Counted from the stretch's first letter, positions 8,664 through 17,631 are shown. The stretch: DNA of 42,243 nt from an uncultured Bacilli bacterium (GCA_934162285.1 CAKPHY010000011.1:1-42243), one strand, 5' to 3'. The notes: generated by a model from the letters alone, not told the origin. Numbers and translations are program-made.

Positions 8664-8735
8664 AAGTCGTACATTTTGACATAATATGCATTTTAACCAT
8701 TGTAAGATAATTATGAACTTTGAGTGGGGGTAGTC

Positions 8736-9182
8736 ATGATGGAACAGAAAGCATTAAAGAAAATGTCTCGTAAAGAATTGCTACAATTATTACTTTTGCA
8801 AAGTGAAGAAATTGATAAATTGAAAAAAGATCTTGATAGCAAAAATAAGTTAATTGATAGTAAACTTATTATGCTTAAAGAGGCTGGTTCCATTGCTGAG
8901 GCTTCATTAAAAATTAATAAAGTTTTTGAAAGTGCTCAAGAAGCTGCTAATCAGTATCTTGAAAACATTAAAGCTTTAGAACATGATTATGAAGAGTGTA
9001 TTAAAAAAGTTAAATCAAAAAAACGTGTTAAGAAGAAAGTTGCAAAAAAAGTTGTAAAGAAGATTGAAGAACCTGTAGTTATTCCTGAAAAGAAAAATAT
9101 GAGAAAAGTTCTAAGTGATTTTAAAAATAATTTTAGTAATCATATTTTTCGAAGAAAAAAAGTTTTAATTAATGAAAAATAA
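8736..9182 (+). CDS. Coiled-coil protein, first gene of the pilus operon
   Basis: A 148-aa protein of unknown function. MSRKELLQLLLLQSEEIDKL begins a predicted coiled coil covering about residues 14-95, including a conserved-looking AGSIAEASLKIN stretch (49-60). A very basic Lys/Arg segment (about 92-108) and a short basic tail follow. There is no signal peptide, so it should be cytoplasmic or on the inner face of the membrane. Proteins of this build are familiar next to signal peptidases in Gram-positive pilus loci, but I know no proven role; a scaffold for the signal peptidase or pilin traffic is a guess. The start at 8736 uses GTGGGGG as ribosome site. It overlaps the signal peptidase gene by 11 bp. 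Confidence 0.75.
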   Translation: MMEQKALKKMSRKELLQLLLLQSEEIDKLKKDLDSKNKLIDSKLIMLKEAGSIAEASLKINKVFESAQEAANQYLENIKALEHDYEECIKKVKSKKRVKKKVAKKVVKKIEEPVVIPEKKNMRKVLSDFKNNFSNHIFRRKKVLINEK

Positions 9183-9750
9183 AGTAGAACTTCCTTCAAC
9201 TTTTGAGTTGCAAAAAGAACTTAACCGTGAAATTTATAAATCAAAATATAAAACAATTTTAAAGAGTACAATTTATATTTTATTAATTGTATGTGCAATT
9301 TCAGTTTTAATTGCAACGTTGGTATTTCCAGTTTTAAAAATTTATGGTACTTCAATGTATCCTAACCTTAACAAAGATGATATTGTTGTTGCCAGTAAGA
9401 AAAGAGAATATAAGCGTGGGGAAATAATTGCATTTTATTATAATAATCGGATTCTCGTCAAACGTGTTATTGCAGTACCTGGAGAATGGATCGAAATTGA
9501 TGATGCTGGTAATGTGTTTATTAATGGTGAATTTTTAGAAGAAAAATATATATCTGATAAAAGCATAGGAGAAACTGATTTGAAATATCCTTATCAAGTT
9601 ACAGAGAATACTTATTTTGTTATGGGTGATAAACGTGATACATCTATTGATTCACGTAGTTCGACAATAGGAACTATAAAGTCAGAAGATATTATAGGTA
9701 AGATTGTTTTTACTGTTTGGCCTTTAGCTAAATTTGGGGTAAATAAATAG
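9172..9750 (+). CDS. lepB: Signal peptidase I, pilus-operon copy
   Basis: Membrane serine-lysine protease that removes signal peptides; 192 aa. A single TM helix spans about residues 33-53. The catalytic Ser is S61 (GTSMYP) and the general base is K97 in VKRVIAVPGE; the box MGDKRDTSIDSRS is complete. Location inside a pilus operon suggests a dedicated peptidase for the pilins, whose N-terminal segments are cut poorly by general enzymes in some systems. The latter is known for SipA-type proteins of streptococcal pili, but those often lack catalytic residues, whereas this one looks active. It overlaps the coiled-coil gene and lies 10 bp before the adhesin. Confidence 0.92.
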   Translation: MKNKVELPSTFELQKELNREIYKSKYKTILKSTIYILLIVCAISVLIATLVFPVLKIYGTSMYPNLNKDDIVVASKKREYKRGEIIAFYYNNRILVKRVIAVPGEWIEIDDAGNVFINGEFLEEKYISDKSIGETDLKYPYQVTENTYFVMGDKRDTSIDSRSSTIGTIKSEDIIGKIVFTVWPLAKFGVNK

Positions 9751-9760
9751 GAGGCATTTT

Positions 9761-12289
9761 ATGACTGATTTGAAATCTTTTATTGAAAAAATTAAAACTA
9801 ATAAAAAACAAAAACGAATTTTTAATGTTATTGCAGGAATTCTTTCTTGTTTTATTGTTGTATTTACTTTTTATCTCTTGAGTCCAACTGCTTTTACGGA
9901 AGAAAAAAGTGAATATAAGTTTTATTTAAGAGATGGTTATTATCCTCAAGTTGTTGATTGTACTGATGATGATAGTGATTGTGTTAATGGTAAAAAAACA
10001 ATTAATAGTAAATTTGCTTGGAAAGAGGGAAAGCAAATAAACTTTGATTTGAAACTTTACTATTATGATACTGGTGGTAATGTTATAAAAGGACTTGGTA
10101 AAGATTTAACTTTAAATATTGCTCCAGGTGGTTTTGCTAATGATCCTTATAAATTCGGAAGACGTCCTGAAGAAGGCGGTATTGCACGAGGTAAAGATTT
10201 AGTTGAAGCATTTAATATTAAATATTTAACTAATCGTATTAATGGGAATATTTATGAATTTGATCACTTAGAAGTAAAAGTAGATGGTACTTGGCATAAA
10301 TTTAATAAAAATATTGGTAGTTGGGATCTTTGGTGTAATGATGCCAGTGCAACTAGTTCTAGTACTTATGGCTGGGTTGGTCATTATTGGGATAATGGTG
10401 ATACTGTTTATCATATCAACGATACTACTGAATACAAAATTGTTTATCGTTTATCAGTTGTCAATACTGTAAGTGATGCATCAATTAAAATGCGTATTTT
10501 TGATTATTATGGTGATAATGATGATCGTAATGGTAATAATGTTAATGCGAATGGATTATATAAGTATTTTACTTTTAGAAATCCTCAACAACTTTCAACC
10601 CCTATTTATTTAAATAATCAAACCGATGCTGATGGTTTTATTGATAGTGGCGATCTATATAAACGTCGTGCACATGTTTTAAGAAAACTTGATTCCTATG
10701 GTTATCCAGTGTTTGATTGTCGTGGAGCAAGTGGTTGTAATAACTCTAGCATGGGATATTTATTTGGTTCTGCTACTAATGCAATTGGAAATCCAACTCA
10801 AGGAGTAAAAGCTTATAGTCCTAAAAACACGTTGCTTCAAAAGAGTAGTGATGGCTCATATCATTATGATAGCTCTAAAAATGCCGCAGATTATGATACA
10901 ACAAATAATAGATTTTTAGTTCGTAATTATGTTGAACATAATGAGGTAATGGAAGGTTATGTCAATGAAAAGAGTCGCCACGAATTTATGCCATTTAATT
11001 ATGCAAATATTACAGATGATTCTAAAGTTTATGTTCACAAAACTAAAGATGTTAATTATTGGCATGGTATGACTATGGAATTCAATTTCTATATGCCAAA
11101 AAATGGACAGATTAATGGTAAAGATATGATCTTTGAATTTTCTGGCGATGATGATGTGTGGGTATTTATAGATGGTGTTTTAGTTCTCGATCTAGGTGGT
11201 ACTCATGGGGCAGTAGATGGAAAAATTAATTTTAAAACGGGAGAAGTTACTTCAGGATTAAATTGGAATGGTGATAAAATTAATGCACCAACTACTAATA
11301 TTTATGAGCAATATCAAAAAGCAAATGCTGTTGATAGTACTTCATGGAATGGTAAAACATATAAAGATTATACAATGCATTCAGTTAAATTCTTCTTTTT
11401 AGAAAGAGGTGCTGCTGTATCTAATTGTAGTATTAAGTTTAATATGCCAGTATTACCAACGGGAACATTAACGGTTGAAAAGCAACTTGAAGGACCTAAT
11501 CGTTATAATGAAGAGTATACTTTCCAAGTATATGATGTTACTAACAATCGTCCTCATGCTAATGCCAAGTATAAAATTGGTAGTAATGCCTACACAACTG
11601 ATAATGAAGGTAAATTTAAATTAAAAGCTAACGAGAAGGCTTTATTTGAATTAACGAACTATACAAATTATTATGTTTCAGAAGTAGATTCTGGTATATA
11701 TGCTGAACCTTTAAAGTGTACTTTAAATGGTTTAGATTCTAACTGCGAGACAATTACTAAAACTAATAGTTTTGAAAGTAATCCAGAATCAGCACATTAT
11801 GCTATATTTACTAATAAAACAACATGTAATGATTTAGTTATTAAAAAGATAGTAGAAGAAGAAAATCCTACTAATGAAAAATTTAAATTTAAAATTAAAC
11901 TTTTAGATAGCAATAACAATGCAATAACGAGTTTTAGAAATTCTTCAGACTTTGTTATTGAAGATGGTTATATAAAATTTAATTTGGGTCATAACGAAAG
12001 TGTTAAACTTGAGGGGATTGAGTTTGGTACAAGAGTTAAGATAGAAGAAATCGGGGCTCCTGGTTATACTCACGTTATAAAACTTGGTAGTGTAACAATA
12101 CCTAATGGTACATTCACATTGAAGGATGTAGATACAGATGCTATTTTAGCAACTGTATATAATACTCCTGGAGTTATTCTTCCAGAAACGGGAGGTCCAG
12201 GGAAATTGATGTGGATACTTACGGGAATTAGTTTAATGCTAGTGCCGTTTGTATATAAATATAACTATTTACTAAGAAAAAAGAAGTAA
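9761..12289 (+). CDS. Fibro-slime domain surface adhesin with LPETG signal (likely pilus tip)
   Basis: An 842-aa secreted, wall-linked protein. An N-terminal membrane segment (residues 20-41) acts as the signal. A fibro-slime/PA14-like domain is marked by GDDDVWVFIDGVLVLDLGG near residues 461-479. Two Cna-B/SpaA-like modules follow at about 565-785, each leading with a TLTVEKQL- or LVIKKIV-type strand. The sorting signal LPETG is at 807-811, then a hydrophobic helix and a KKK tail. Its size, position and the single large N-terminal domain suggest the tip adhesin of the pilus, attached by the class C sortase; ligand unknown. RBS TAGGAGG precedes the ATG. Confidence 0.85.
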   Translation: MTDLKSFIEKIKTNKKQKRIFNVIAGILSCFIVVFTFYLLSPTAFTEEKSEYKFYLRDGYYPQVVDCTDDDSDCVNGKKTINSKFAWKEGKQINFDLKLYYYDTGGNVIKGLGKDLTLNIAPGGFANDPYKFGRRPEEGGIARGKDLVEAFNIKYLTNRINGNIYEFDHLEVKVDGTWHKFNKNIGSWDLWCNDASATSSSTYGWVGHYWDNGDTVYHINDTTEYKIVYRLSVVNTVSDASIKMRIFDYYGDNDDRNGNNVNANGLYKYFTFRNPQQLSTPIYLNNQTDADGFIDSGDLYKRRAHVLRKLDSYGYPVFDCRGASGCNNSSMGYLFGSATNAIGNPTQGVKAYSPKNTLLQKSSDGSYHYDSSKNAADYDTTNNRFLVRNYVEHNEVMEGYVNEKSRHEFMPFNYANITDDSKVYVHKTKDVNYWHGMTMEFNFYMPKNGQINGKDMIFEFSGDDDVWVFIDGVLVLDLGGTHGAVDGKINFKTGEVTSGLNWNGDKINAPTTNIYEQYQKANAVDSTSWNGKTYKDYTMHSVKFFFLERGAAVSNCSIKFNMPVLPTGTLTVEKQLEGPNRYNEEYTFQVYDVTNNRPHANAKYKIGSNAYTTDNEGKFKLKANEKALFELTNYTNYYVSEVDSGIYAEPLKCTLNGLDSNCETITKTNSFESNPESAHYAIFTNKTTCNDLVIKKIVEEENPTNEKFKFKIKLLDSNNNAITSFRNSSDFVIEDGYIKFNLGHNESVKLEGIEFGTRVKIEEIGAPGYTHVIKLGSVTIPNGTFTLKDVDTDAILATVYNTPGVILPETGGPGKLMWILTGISLMLVPFVYKYNYLLRKKK

Positions 12290-12338
12290 GGAGTGGCTTC
12301 AGGGGGTAATGGTTATGAAATTAGATAGGAGAGAAAAG

Positions 12339-13778
12339 ATGAAAAAGTTAGTTAATATTTTATTAGTATTAGCGATGGTATTAGGTATGATACCAACAAT
12401 GGTAAATGCAGAAAAGTCTTACAATACAAACGATGGTAAGATTACTATTGATCCTGCAAAAGAAAATCAAGTGTACAAAATTTATGAAGTTCTTAAGTTA
12501 GAATCATTTGATTCTAGTAAAGGAGCATATGCTTATAAAGCAACAGATGCTTGGGAAACATTCATTAACTCAACTGGAATTAAAGGAGTATATGTTAATG
12601 TTGATGCTCAAGGTTATGTAACTTGGGTTCCTGGAAAAGATAATGAAGCAGGAGCAGCAGAATTTGCAGCTAAAGCTTTAGCTTATGCCAAAGATGAAGC
12701 TAACAATATTACTGCAACAGCAACAAAAGAATCAGGAAATAGTACAACTGTAGAATTTACAGGTTTAAATTTAGGTTATTATTTAGTTGATTCTTCATTA
12801 GGTGCTTTATGTGGTTTAACAACAACTGCAAAAGAAGTAACTATTCATGAAAAAAATACAGCTGGTGATATGAAAAAAGAAGTAAAAACTGATTCTGGTA
12901 GTTATGGTGAATCAAACACTGCTTCAATAGGTGACACTATTGAATATAAAATTGTAGTAACAATTGGTAAAGGTGCTGAAACTTATACTTTAACCGATTT
13001 ACTAGATGAATCATTAACATTAAAAGCTAATTCTATCAGTGTTACAGCTCCTAATGTTACAGATTTTGCTACAATTGATACAACTGCAACAAATGATTAC
13101 ACATTCAAAGTAGTTATTGATGGATCAAAATTAGCAGAAGGTACAGAAGTTACAATTACATATAGTGCTGTTTTAAATGAAAAAGCTGAAAAAATTAATA
13201 ATAACAAAGCAACATTAGTTTATGGAAATAACAACAAAATTGAAAAAGAAACAAAAACATATACATATGAATTTGATTTAATTAAAACTGATTCAAGTAA
13301 TGTTTTATTAGATGGTGCTGAATTTAAATTATATGATGCAGCAACTGGTGGAAATGAAATTAAAGTTATTTTAATTAATGAAGCAAATCATATTTATCGT
13401 GTTGCTACTGAAGCTGAAAAAGGCGCAGCTGTAGCAATAACAGTTACAGATGGTAAAGCTACAATTTTTGGTTTAGGTAATGGTACTTATTATTTAGAAG
13501 AAACAAAACAACCAGAAGGTTATAATAAATTAGCATCACGTGTTGAAGTTAAAGTTGAAAATGCAGATAATAAAGCTACAACAGAAGTAAATGAAAATGA
13601 CAAAACAGTATATGTAGAAGGTAGTGGTGGCGTTCATGTTATCAACTACAATGGTACAGTTTTACCAACAACAGGTGGTTTAGGTACTACACTATTTATT
13701 GCAATTGGTTCTTTAGTAGCTTTAATGGCAGCTGTAGTTCTTGTAACAAATAAGAGAATGGCTAACGAAAACATTTAA
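12339..13778 (+). CDS. Major pilin with isopeptide (D2) and Cna-B domains, LPTTG signal
   Basis: A 479-aa backbone pilin. Signal peptide residues 1-24 (cleavage after VNA), an N-terminal domain opening with VYKIYEVLKLE, a fimbrial isopeptide-formation D2-type domain at about 176-300 (starting KKEVKTDSG), a Cna-B domain with E-box YYLEETKQPEGY (about 384-395), and LPTTG at 442-446 followed by a membrane helix. The start at 12339 is chosen because AGGAGA lies 7 bp before it and it gives a clean signal peptide; an in-frame ATG at 12309 would add a charged stretch. Codons here are richer in GCA/ACA than in neighbours, as expected for a highly expressed gene. No WxxxVxVYPK pilin motif is seen, so the polymerising Lys is unidentified. 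Confidence 0.87.
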   Translation: MKKLVNILLVLAMVLGMIPTMVNAEKSYNTNDGKITIDPAKENQVYKIYEVLKLESFDSSKGAYAYKATDAWETFINSTGIKGVYVNVDAQGYVTWVPGKDNEAGAAEFAAKALAYAKDEANNITATATKESGNSTTVEFTGLNLGYYLVDSSLGALCGLTTTAKEVTIHEKNTAGDMKKEVKTDSGSYGESNTASIGDTIEYKIVVTIGKGAETYTLTDLLDESLTLKANSISVTAPNVTDFATIDTTATNDYTFKVVIDGSKLAEGTEVTITYSAVLNEKAEKINNNKATLVYGNNNKIEKETKTYTYEFDLIKTDSSNVLLDGAEFKLYDAATGGNEIKVILINEANHIYRVATEAEKGAAVAITVTDGKATIFGLGNGTYYLEETKQPEGYNKLASRVEVKVENADNKATTEVNENDKTVYVEGSGGVHVINYNGTVLPTTGGLGTTLFIAIGSLVALMAAVVLVTNKRMANENI

Positions 13779-13810
13779 ATAACTTATTTAACGAGATTTA
13801 GGTGATAAAG

Positions 13811-14635
13811 GTGAAGGGGAAAAAGATTACATTAATTCTTTTGATAACTTTCTTTATTGGATTACTTGTATTGTTTTATCCAACAATAAGTGAGTATTAC
13901 AATTCTTCAAGACAATCAAAAGCGATAGTTGATTATGATAGTTTGCTTACTGAAGAAAAAGACTATACTTTGGACTTTGAGAAAGCTAATGTTTATAATC
14001 AAGCTCTAAGTAAAATGAAATCCCCTTTAACCGATTATAAAAAATTATCTGATTACGAGAAATTAATTAATGTTGATGGTATGGGAATGATGGGGTATAT
14101 TTCAATACCAAAGATTAAAGTTGAAATTCCAATTTACCATGGAACAAGTGATATTGTTTTAAATAGTAAAGTTGGGCATCTAGAAGGTTCTAGTTTACCG
14201 GTTGGTGGAACTAGTACTCATAGTGTACTTTCAGCACATCGTGGTTTACCAACAGCTAAATTATTTTCTGATTTAAACAAATTAGAAGTTGGTGATACTT
14301 TTGTTATCACAGTTCTAGATCGAAAATTAACATATCAAGTAGATAAAATAACAATTGTTAAACCAAATGATATAACTGATTTAAAGATTGTTGAAGGGGA
14401 AGACTATGTAACACTCCTTACATGTACTCCTTATGGCATTAATTCTCATCGTTTACTAGTTAGAGGTACACGAATAGAAAATGTTAAAGATCTTAAAAAA
14501 GTTATTATAGCTGAAGCTTATCAAATAGACAATTTAATTGTAACTTTTGCGATTGCGTTACCAATCTTATTAATTTTGATAATGATTGTAATGTTTAAAC
14601 CGATTAAAAAAGTTCCTAATAAGGAGGAAATATGA
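13811..14635 (+). CDS. srtC: Class C sortase (pilin polymerase)
   Basis: Transpeptidase that cuts LPXTG-type signals and joins pilins; 274 aa. An N-terminal TM helix (about residues 6-25), the class C entry GYISIPKI, and catalytic residues H143 (SAHRGLP), C205 (LLTCTPYG) and R214 (SHRLLVRG) are all present, with a C-terminal TM helix typical of class C. I placed the start at the GTG at 13811, 5 bp after AGGTGA; a GTG at 13802 is also in frame but would use up that ribosome site. It lies directly after the major pilin, its expected substrate, and overlaps the next gene by 4 bp. Confidence 0.9.
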   Translation: MKGKKITLILLITFFIGLLVLFYPTISEYYNSSRQSKAIVDYDSLLTEEKDYTLDFEKANVYNQALSKMKSPLTDYKKLSDYEKLINVDGMGMMGYISIPKIKVEIPIYHGTSDIVLNSKVGHLEGSSLPVGGTSTHSVLSAHRGLPTAKLFSDLNKLEVGDTFVITVLDRKLTYQVDKITIVKPNDITDLKIVEGEDYVTLLTCTPYGINSHRLLVRGTRIENVKDLKKVIIAEAYQIDNLIVTFAIALPILLILIMIVMFKPIKKVPNKEEI

Positions 14636-15522
14636 AAAAGATTTTGCTTAATTTAATTATTATTTTGATGACCTTTGTTGCACCAATAAAAGCTATAGTT
14701 GTACCTAAAGAAAAGATTGATTTAAATAAAAATTCTTCTTTAACATTAGAATATAATTATAATAATTTAAAGTTTGATAATCTAGAAATTAAACTTTATC
14801 GTGTTGCAACAATTGATTCTAAATTAAATTATAAATTTACTCCTAATTTTGCAGGCTTAAGTGTTAAAATTAATGGTTTAAAAACTGATAATGAATATGA
14901 CATATTAAAAGAAACTTTAGAAAATTATATTGTTGCTAATAATATTAATCCAGATGGAACATATTATTTAAAAAATAATTTAGTTAATATTAAAGATTTA
15001 ACACCAGGCTTATATTTAGTAAGAAGTAGTAAAGTAGATACTGATGAATATACTTTAAATTTTAATTCATTTTTAGTAAATGCTCCTACGGTTACTGAAG
15101 ATGGTAAATGGAGTTATGATATGGTTGCTTATCCTAAAGGAACTATATATACTCCTAAAGAAGCTTATTCGGTTATCAAAGAATGGAAAGATAATGGCGA
15201 GGATCGTCCTCAGAGTGTAGAAGTTGAAATTTATAAAGATGGTGAATTATTTGAGAAAGTTACACTTTCACGTGATAATAATTGGACTTATAAATGGACC
15301 TCTGATGGAAAAAGTGAATGGAATGTTATTGAAAGAAATGTTTCTGGTAAATATATTGTTTCGATCACTTTAAAAGACACAACTTTTGTAATTGTTAATA
15401 CGCGTTTTGATAATCCACAGACTGGTGATAATATTATGGTTTACTTTTGTGTTGGTATAGTTTCTATATTAGGAATTACTCTATCAGGATTATACTTGTT
15501 AAATAAAAGAAAGGATAACTAA
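14632..15522 (+). CDS. Minor pilin or pilus anchor with Cna-B domain and NPQTG signal
   Basis: A 296-aa secreted protein. Signal peptide about residues 1-21; an N-terminal domain with LKIELYRVAT-like strands that resembles the pilin N-domain; a Cna-B domain at about 178-255 (VIKEWKDNGEDRPQSV start); then NPQTG at 261-265, a hydrophobic helix and an RKDN tail. NPQTG departs from the LPXTG of the other two pilins and resembles the NPQTN-type signals of class B sortases. This suggests the basal subunit, handed to a different sortase for wall attachment. The start codon overlaps the srtC stop (ATGA) and its stop overlaps the next start (TAATG). Confidence 0.78.
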   Translation: MKKILLNLIIILMTFVAPIKAIVVPKEKIDLNKNSSLTLEYNYNNLKFDNLEIKLYRVATIDSKLNYKFTPNFAGLSVKINGLKTDNEYDILKETLENYIVANNINPDGTYYLKNNLVNIKDLTPGLYLVRSSKVDTDEYTLNFNSFLVNAPTVTEDGKWSYDMVAYPKGTIYTPKEAYSVIKEWKDNGEDRPQSVEVEIYKDGELFEKVTLSRDNNWTYKWTSDGKSEWNVIERNVSGKYIVSITLKDTTFVIVNTRFDNPQTGDNIMVYFCVGIVSILGITLSGLYLLNKRKDN

Positions 15523-16034
15523 TGAAAAAGTTTATCCTTTTTCTGCTTTTTCTTTTTGTTTTATTATTTATTTCTTTTATAGTTAAAATTAATATTGATT
15601 ATAATAAAAATAATAAAGTTATTCATGATATAGAAGAGATTATTCCCGAACCGGTTGAAAGTTTAATTGTTGATTTTGATTTATATAATATGGATATTAA
15701 TGGAAATGATTATATTGGTATATTAAATATTGATAATTATTTATTACCAATTAAATCTCAATGTAAAAGTTTAGATATTAATTGTAAAAGTGATGATTCT
15801 AATTTTATTATAAAAGGTAATAATTTTAAAAGTAGTTTTATAATGTATAAAGAAATGAATGATCTATCTAAAGTTACTTTTACTAATATGTTAGGTCAAG
15901 TTTTTACATATAAAATTGATAGTGTTAAAAGAGTTAAAAATGTTAAAAATATTAATTATGATGGTGATCTTATTCTAATTGTAAAAAACTATTATAGTTT
16001 TGAATATATTATTTATATATGTAATGGTATTTAA
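15522..16034 (+). CDS. Sortase-like protein lacking catalytic residues
   Basis: A 170-aa protein with an N-terminal TM helix (residues 3-22). The order of blocks follows a sortase: DYIGILNIDNYLLPI (63-77) like the first core strands, NFIIKGNNF (94-102) where a sortase has the GH catalytic His, a TYKIDSV strand (129-135), and LILIVKNYYSFEYIIY (150-165) where TLxTC and the Arg strand should be. His, Cys and Arg are all missing (N100, K155 and no Arg). It should therefore be inactive as a transpeptidase. Last gene of the operon, coupled by TAATG. A chaperone or pilus-base role is possible. The frame is intact, which argues against simple decay. Fold assignment is by pattern, not search. Confidence 0.6.
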   Translation: MKKFILFLLFLFVLLFISFIVKINIDYNKNNKVIHDIEEIIPEPVESLIVDFDLYNMDINGNDYIGILNIDNYLLPIKSQCKSLDINCKSDDSNFIIKGNNFKSSFIMYKEMNDLSKVTFTNMLGQVFTYKIDSVKRVKNVKNINYDGDLILIVKNYYSFEYIIYICNGI

Positions 16035-16068
16035 ACATAATCTAATGTTATTTGGATTATGTTTTTTT
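16033..16068 (+). terminator. Terminator of the pilus operon
   Basis: AAACATAATC (16033-16042) pairs with GATTATGTTT (16055-16064) around a 12-nt loop, followed by a run of T. The left arm touches the stop codon of the sortase-like gene. Confidence 0.88.
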
Positions 16069-16125
16069 ATTTGCTTTTTATTAAATAAGTATTGGGTTTC
16101 AAATTAATTATATGTTAAAATATAG

Positions 16126-16154
16126 TTGACAATTAGTAAACTATATTTTATTAT
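16126..16154 (+). promoter_or_regulatory. Promoter of the sigma-factor gene
   Basis: TTGACA (16126-16131), 17 bp, TATTAT (16149-16154). The spacing is ideal and the -35 perfect. The leader to the ATG at 16196 is about 35 nt and contains AAGGGCGAG as ribosome site. Confidence 0.8.
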
Positions 16155-16195
16155 TTGAATTTAAATAATTTAATTGTTAGAAGGGCGAGATTGAT

Positions 16196-17599
16196 ATGTT
16201 AAATGAAAGAGAATTGCAAGTATTTGATAAATATCTTAAGAGGATAATTTATGAAGAAAATGGTAATAAAAAAGTATTTAAAGAAAATTTAGATAAATTA
16301 AAAATTTTCCATTCTGATAAAAATTTGCTTTTAAATATTATGAAAAAGTTAAAAATTAGAATAGTTGATAAAAAAGTTATTAAATTGAAGAAAGAGTCTT
16401 TAGTTAAAAATAATAATTATGGTATGGTGGAAGCTAATGGTCTGCAGGAATTTGATAAGGCTGTAATTGCTAAGATTGATTATTCTGCAGCTGGCGAAAA
16501 AATATATGAAGATTATACTGCTTTAGATGAATATTTAGAAAATAAGTTTATACCTAATTATGTTTTAATGAAGCGAAGAAAGAATGCTAAAGGAGAACGT
16601 GAATATGTTTTATCTATAGCCTTAAATCATATTTTAGGTTTAATGTTAAGTGAAGCAGAGTTTCAATATGTGATGAATTATTTAAAAGATAAAAATATTT
16701 ATGTTGGCGGTAAAGATATATCCGTTGAAGGTGAATTTGAAAATTATGATTATATAAATACATATAAAAGTTTTTCATTACTAAAAGTTTCTTCAACTGA
16801 GACTTTGAAAAAAATACAACTTTATCAAGACACTTATGATTCTATTTTGCGTGAAGAAATTATAAAAGATAATATGCATTTAGTAAATTTTGTTGCTTAT
16901 AAATATGCTGCTTATACGGGAATTGATTTATATGAACTAGAAAGTTATGGATATGAAGGTCTTATGGTAGCTTTAGAGAAATTTGATTTTAGTTATAATT
17001 GTACTTTTTCAACTTATGCTATAGCTTATATTAGAGGATATATTATGAAAGGAATTCTTGAAATATTGAATTGTAAAAACAGTGAATTTTATAGAAATTA
17101 TTTGAATGCTAAGAAAGCTGTCGAATATGGATTTGGGGAAAAAATAAGTGAAAACTTGGAATTAGTCGATGATATTGTTGATTTGCTTGTTAATACGCGT
17201 AAGATTGGGAGTAGTGAAGAAAGTATTGCTTATGCTAAGAGAAGAATTTTGTCATTAGTTATGGGAGATGCAAGTATTGATGAGGAAGAAATGCTTGCTA
17301 GTGATCAGTTATTAGATCCTCATGATTATGCTGCTGAAGCTTTGAATCTTGTTAATCGAAAGGTATTTGATGAGTTGTTAGGAATATTAGAACCGAAGGA
17401 AGAAAAAGTAATACGATTAAGATTTGGTTTTGATGATGGCGTTTCTAGAAATTTGAGTGAAATTGCAAGAATGCTTGGTATTAGTCGTAATTATTCTTGG
17501 ATTTTATATAATAATGCTATGAAGAAAATTAAACAACCTTGGAGAATTAGTCGTTTAGAAGATTGTGATGATATTGAAACTGAAAAATATGTTAGATAG
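16196..17599 (+). CDS. Sigma-70 family RNA polymerase sigma factor, divergent
   Basis: A 467-aa protein. Region 2 is clear at about residues 218-288: NMHLVNFVAYKYA, then LESYGYEGLMVALEKFDF and FSTYAIAYIRGYI, matching regions 2.1-2.4. Region 4 is at about 390-451: LEPKEEKVIRLRFGF and an HTH (LSEIARMLGISRNYSWILY). The region 4.2 recognition helix lacks the RERIRQIE pattern of housekeeping factors, so -35 specificity is probably different. About 215 N-terminal residues, rich in Lys and Asp, match nothing I recognise and may be a regulatory domain. It has its own promoter just after the pilus operon. It is likely an alternative sigma factor rather than RpoD. Confidence 0.78.
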   Translation: MLNERELQVFDKYLKRIIYEENGNKKVFKENLDKLKIFHSDKNLLLNIMKKLKIRIVDKKVIKLKKESLVKNNNYGMVEANGLQEFDKAVIAKIDYSAAGEKIYEDYTALDEYLENKFIPNYVLMKRRKNAKGEREYVLSIALNHILGLMLSEAEFQYVMNYLKDKNIYVGGKDISVEGEFENYDYINTYKSFSLLKVSSTETLKKIQLYQDTYDSILREEIIKDNMHLVNFVAYKYAAYTGIDLYELESYGYEGLMVALEKFDFSYNCTFSTYAIAYIRGYIMKGILEILNCKNSEFYRNYLNAKKAVEYGFGEKISENLELVDDIVDLLVNTRKIGSSEESIAYAKRRILSLVMGDASIDEEEMLASDQLLDPHDYAAEALNLVNRKVFDELLGILEPKEEKVIRLRFGFDDGVSRNLSEIARMLGISRNYSWILYNNAMKKIKQPWRISRLEDCDDIETEKYVR

Positions 17600-17631
17600 A
17601 GTATTTATTTGGTAATTTAATTTGAATTTAT

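Noticed and set aside
12309..12338. Longer major pilin starting at 12309
   Set aside because: Would place charged residues before a good signal peptide; the ATG at 12339 has AGGAGA at proper distance.
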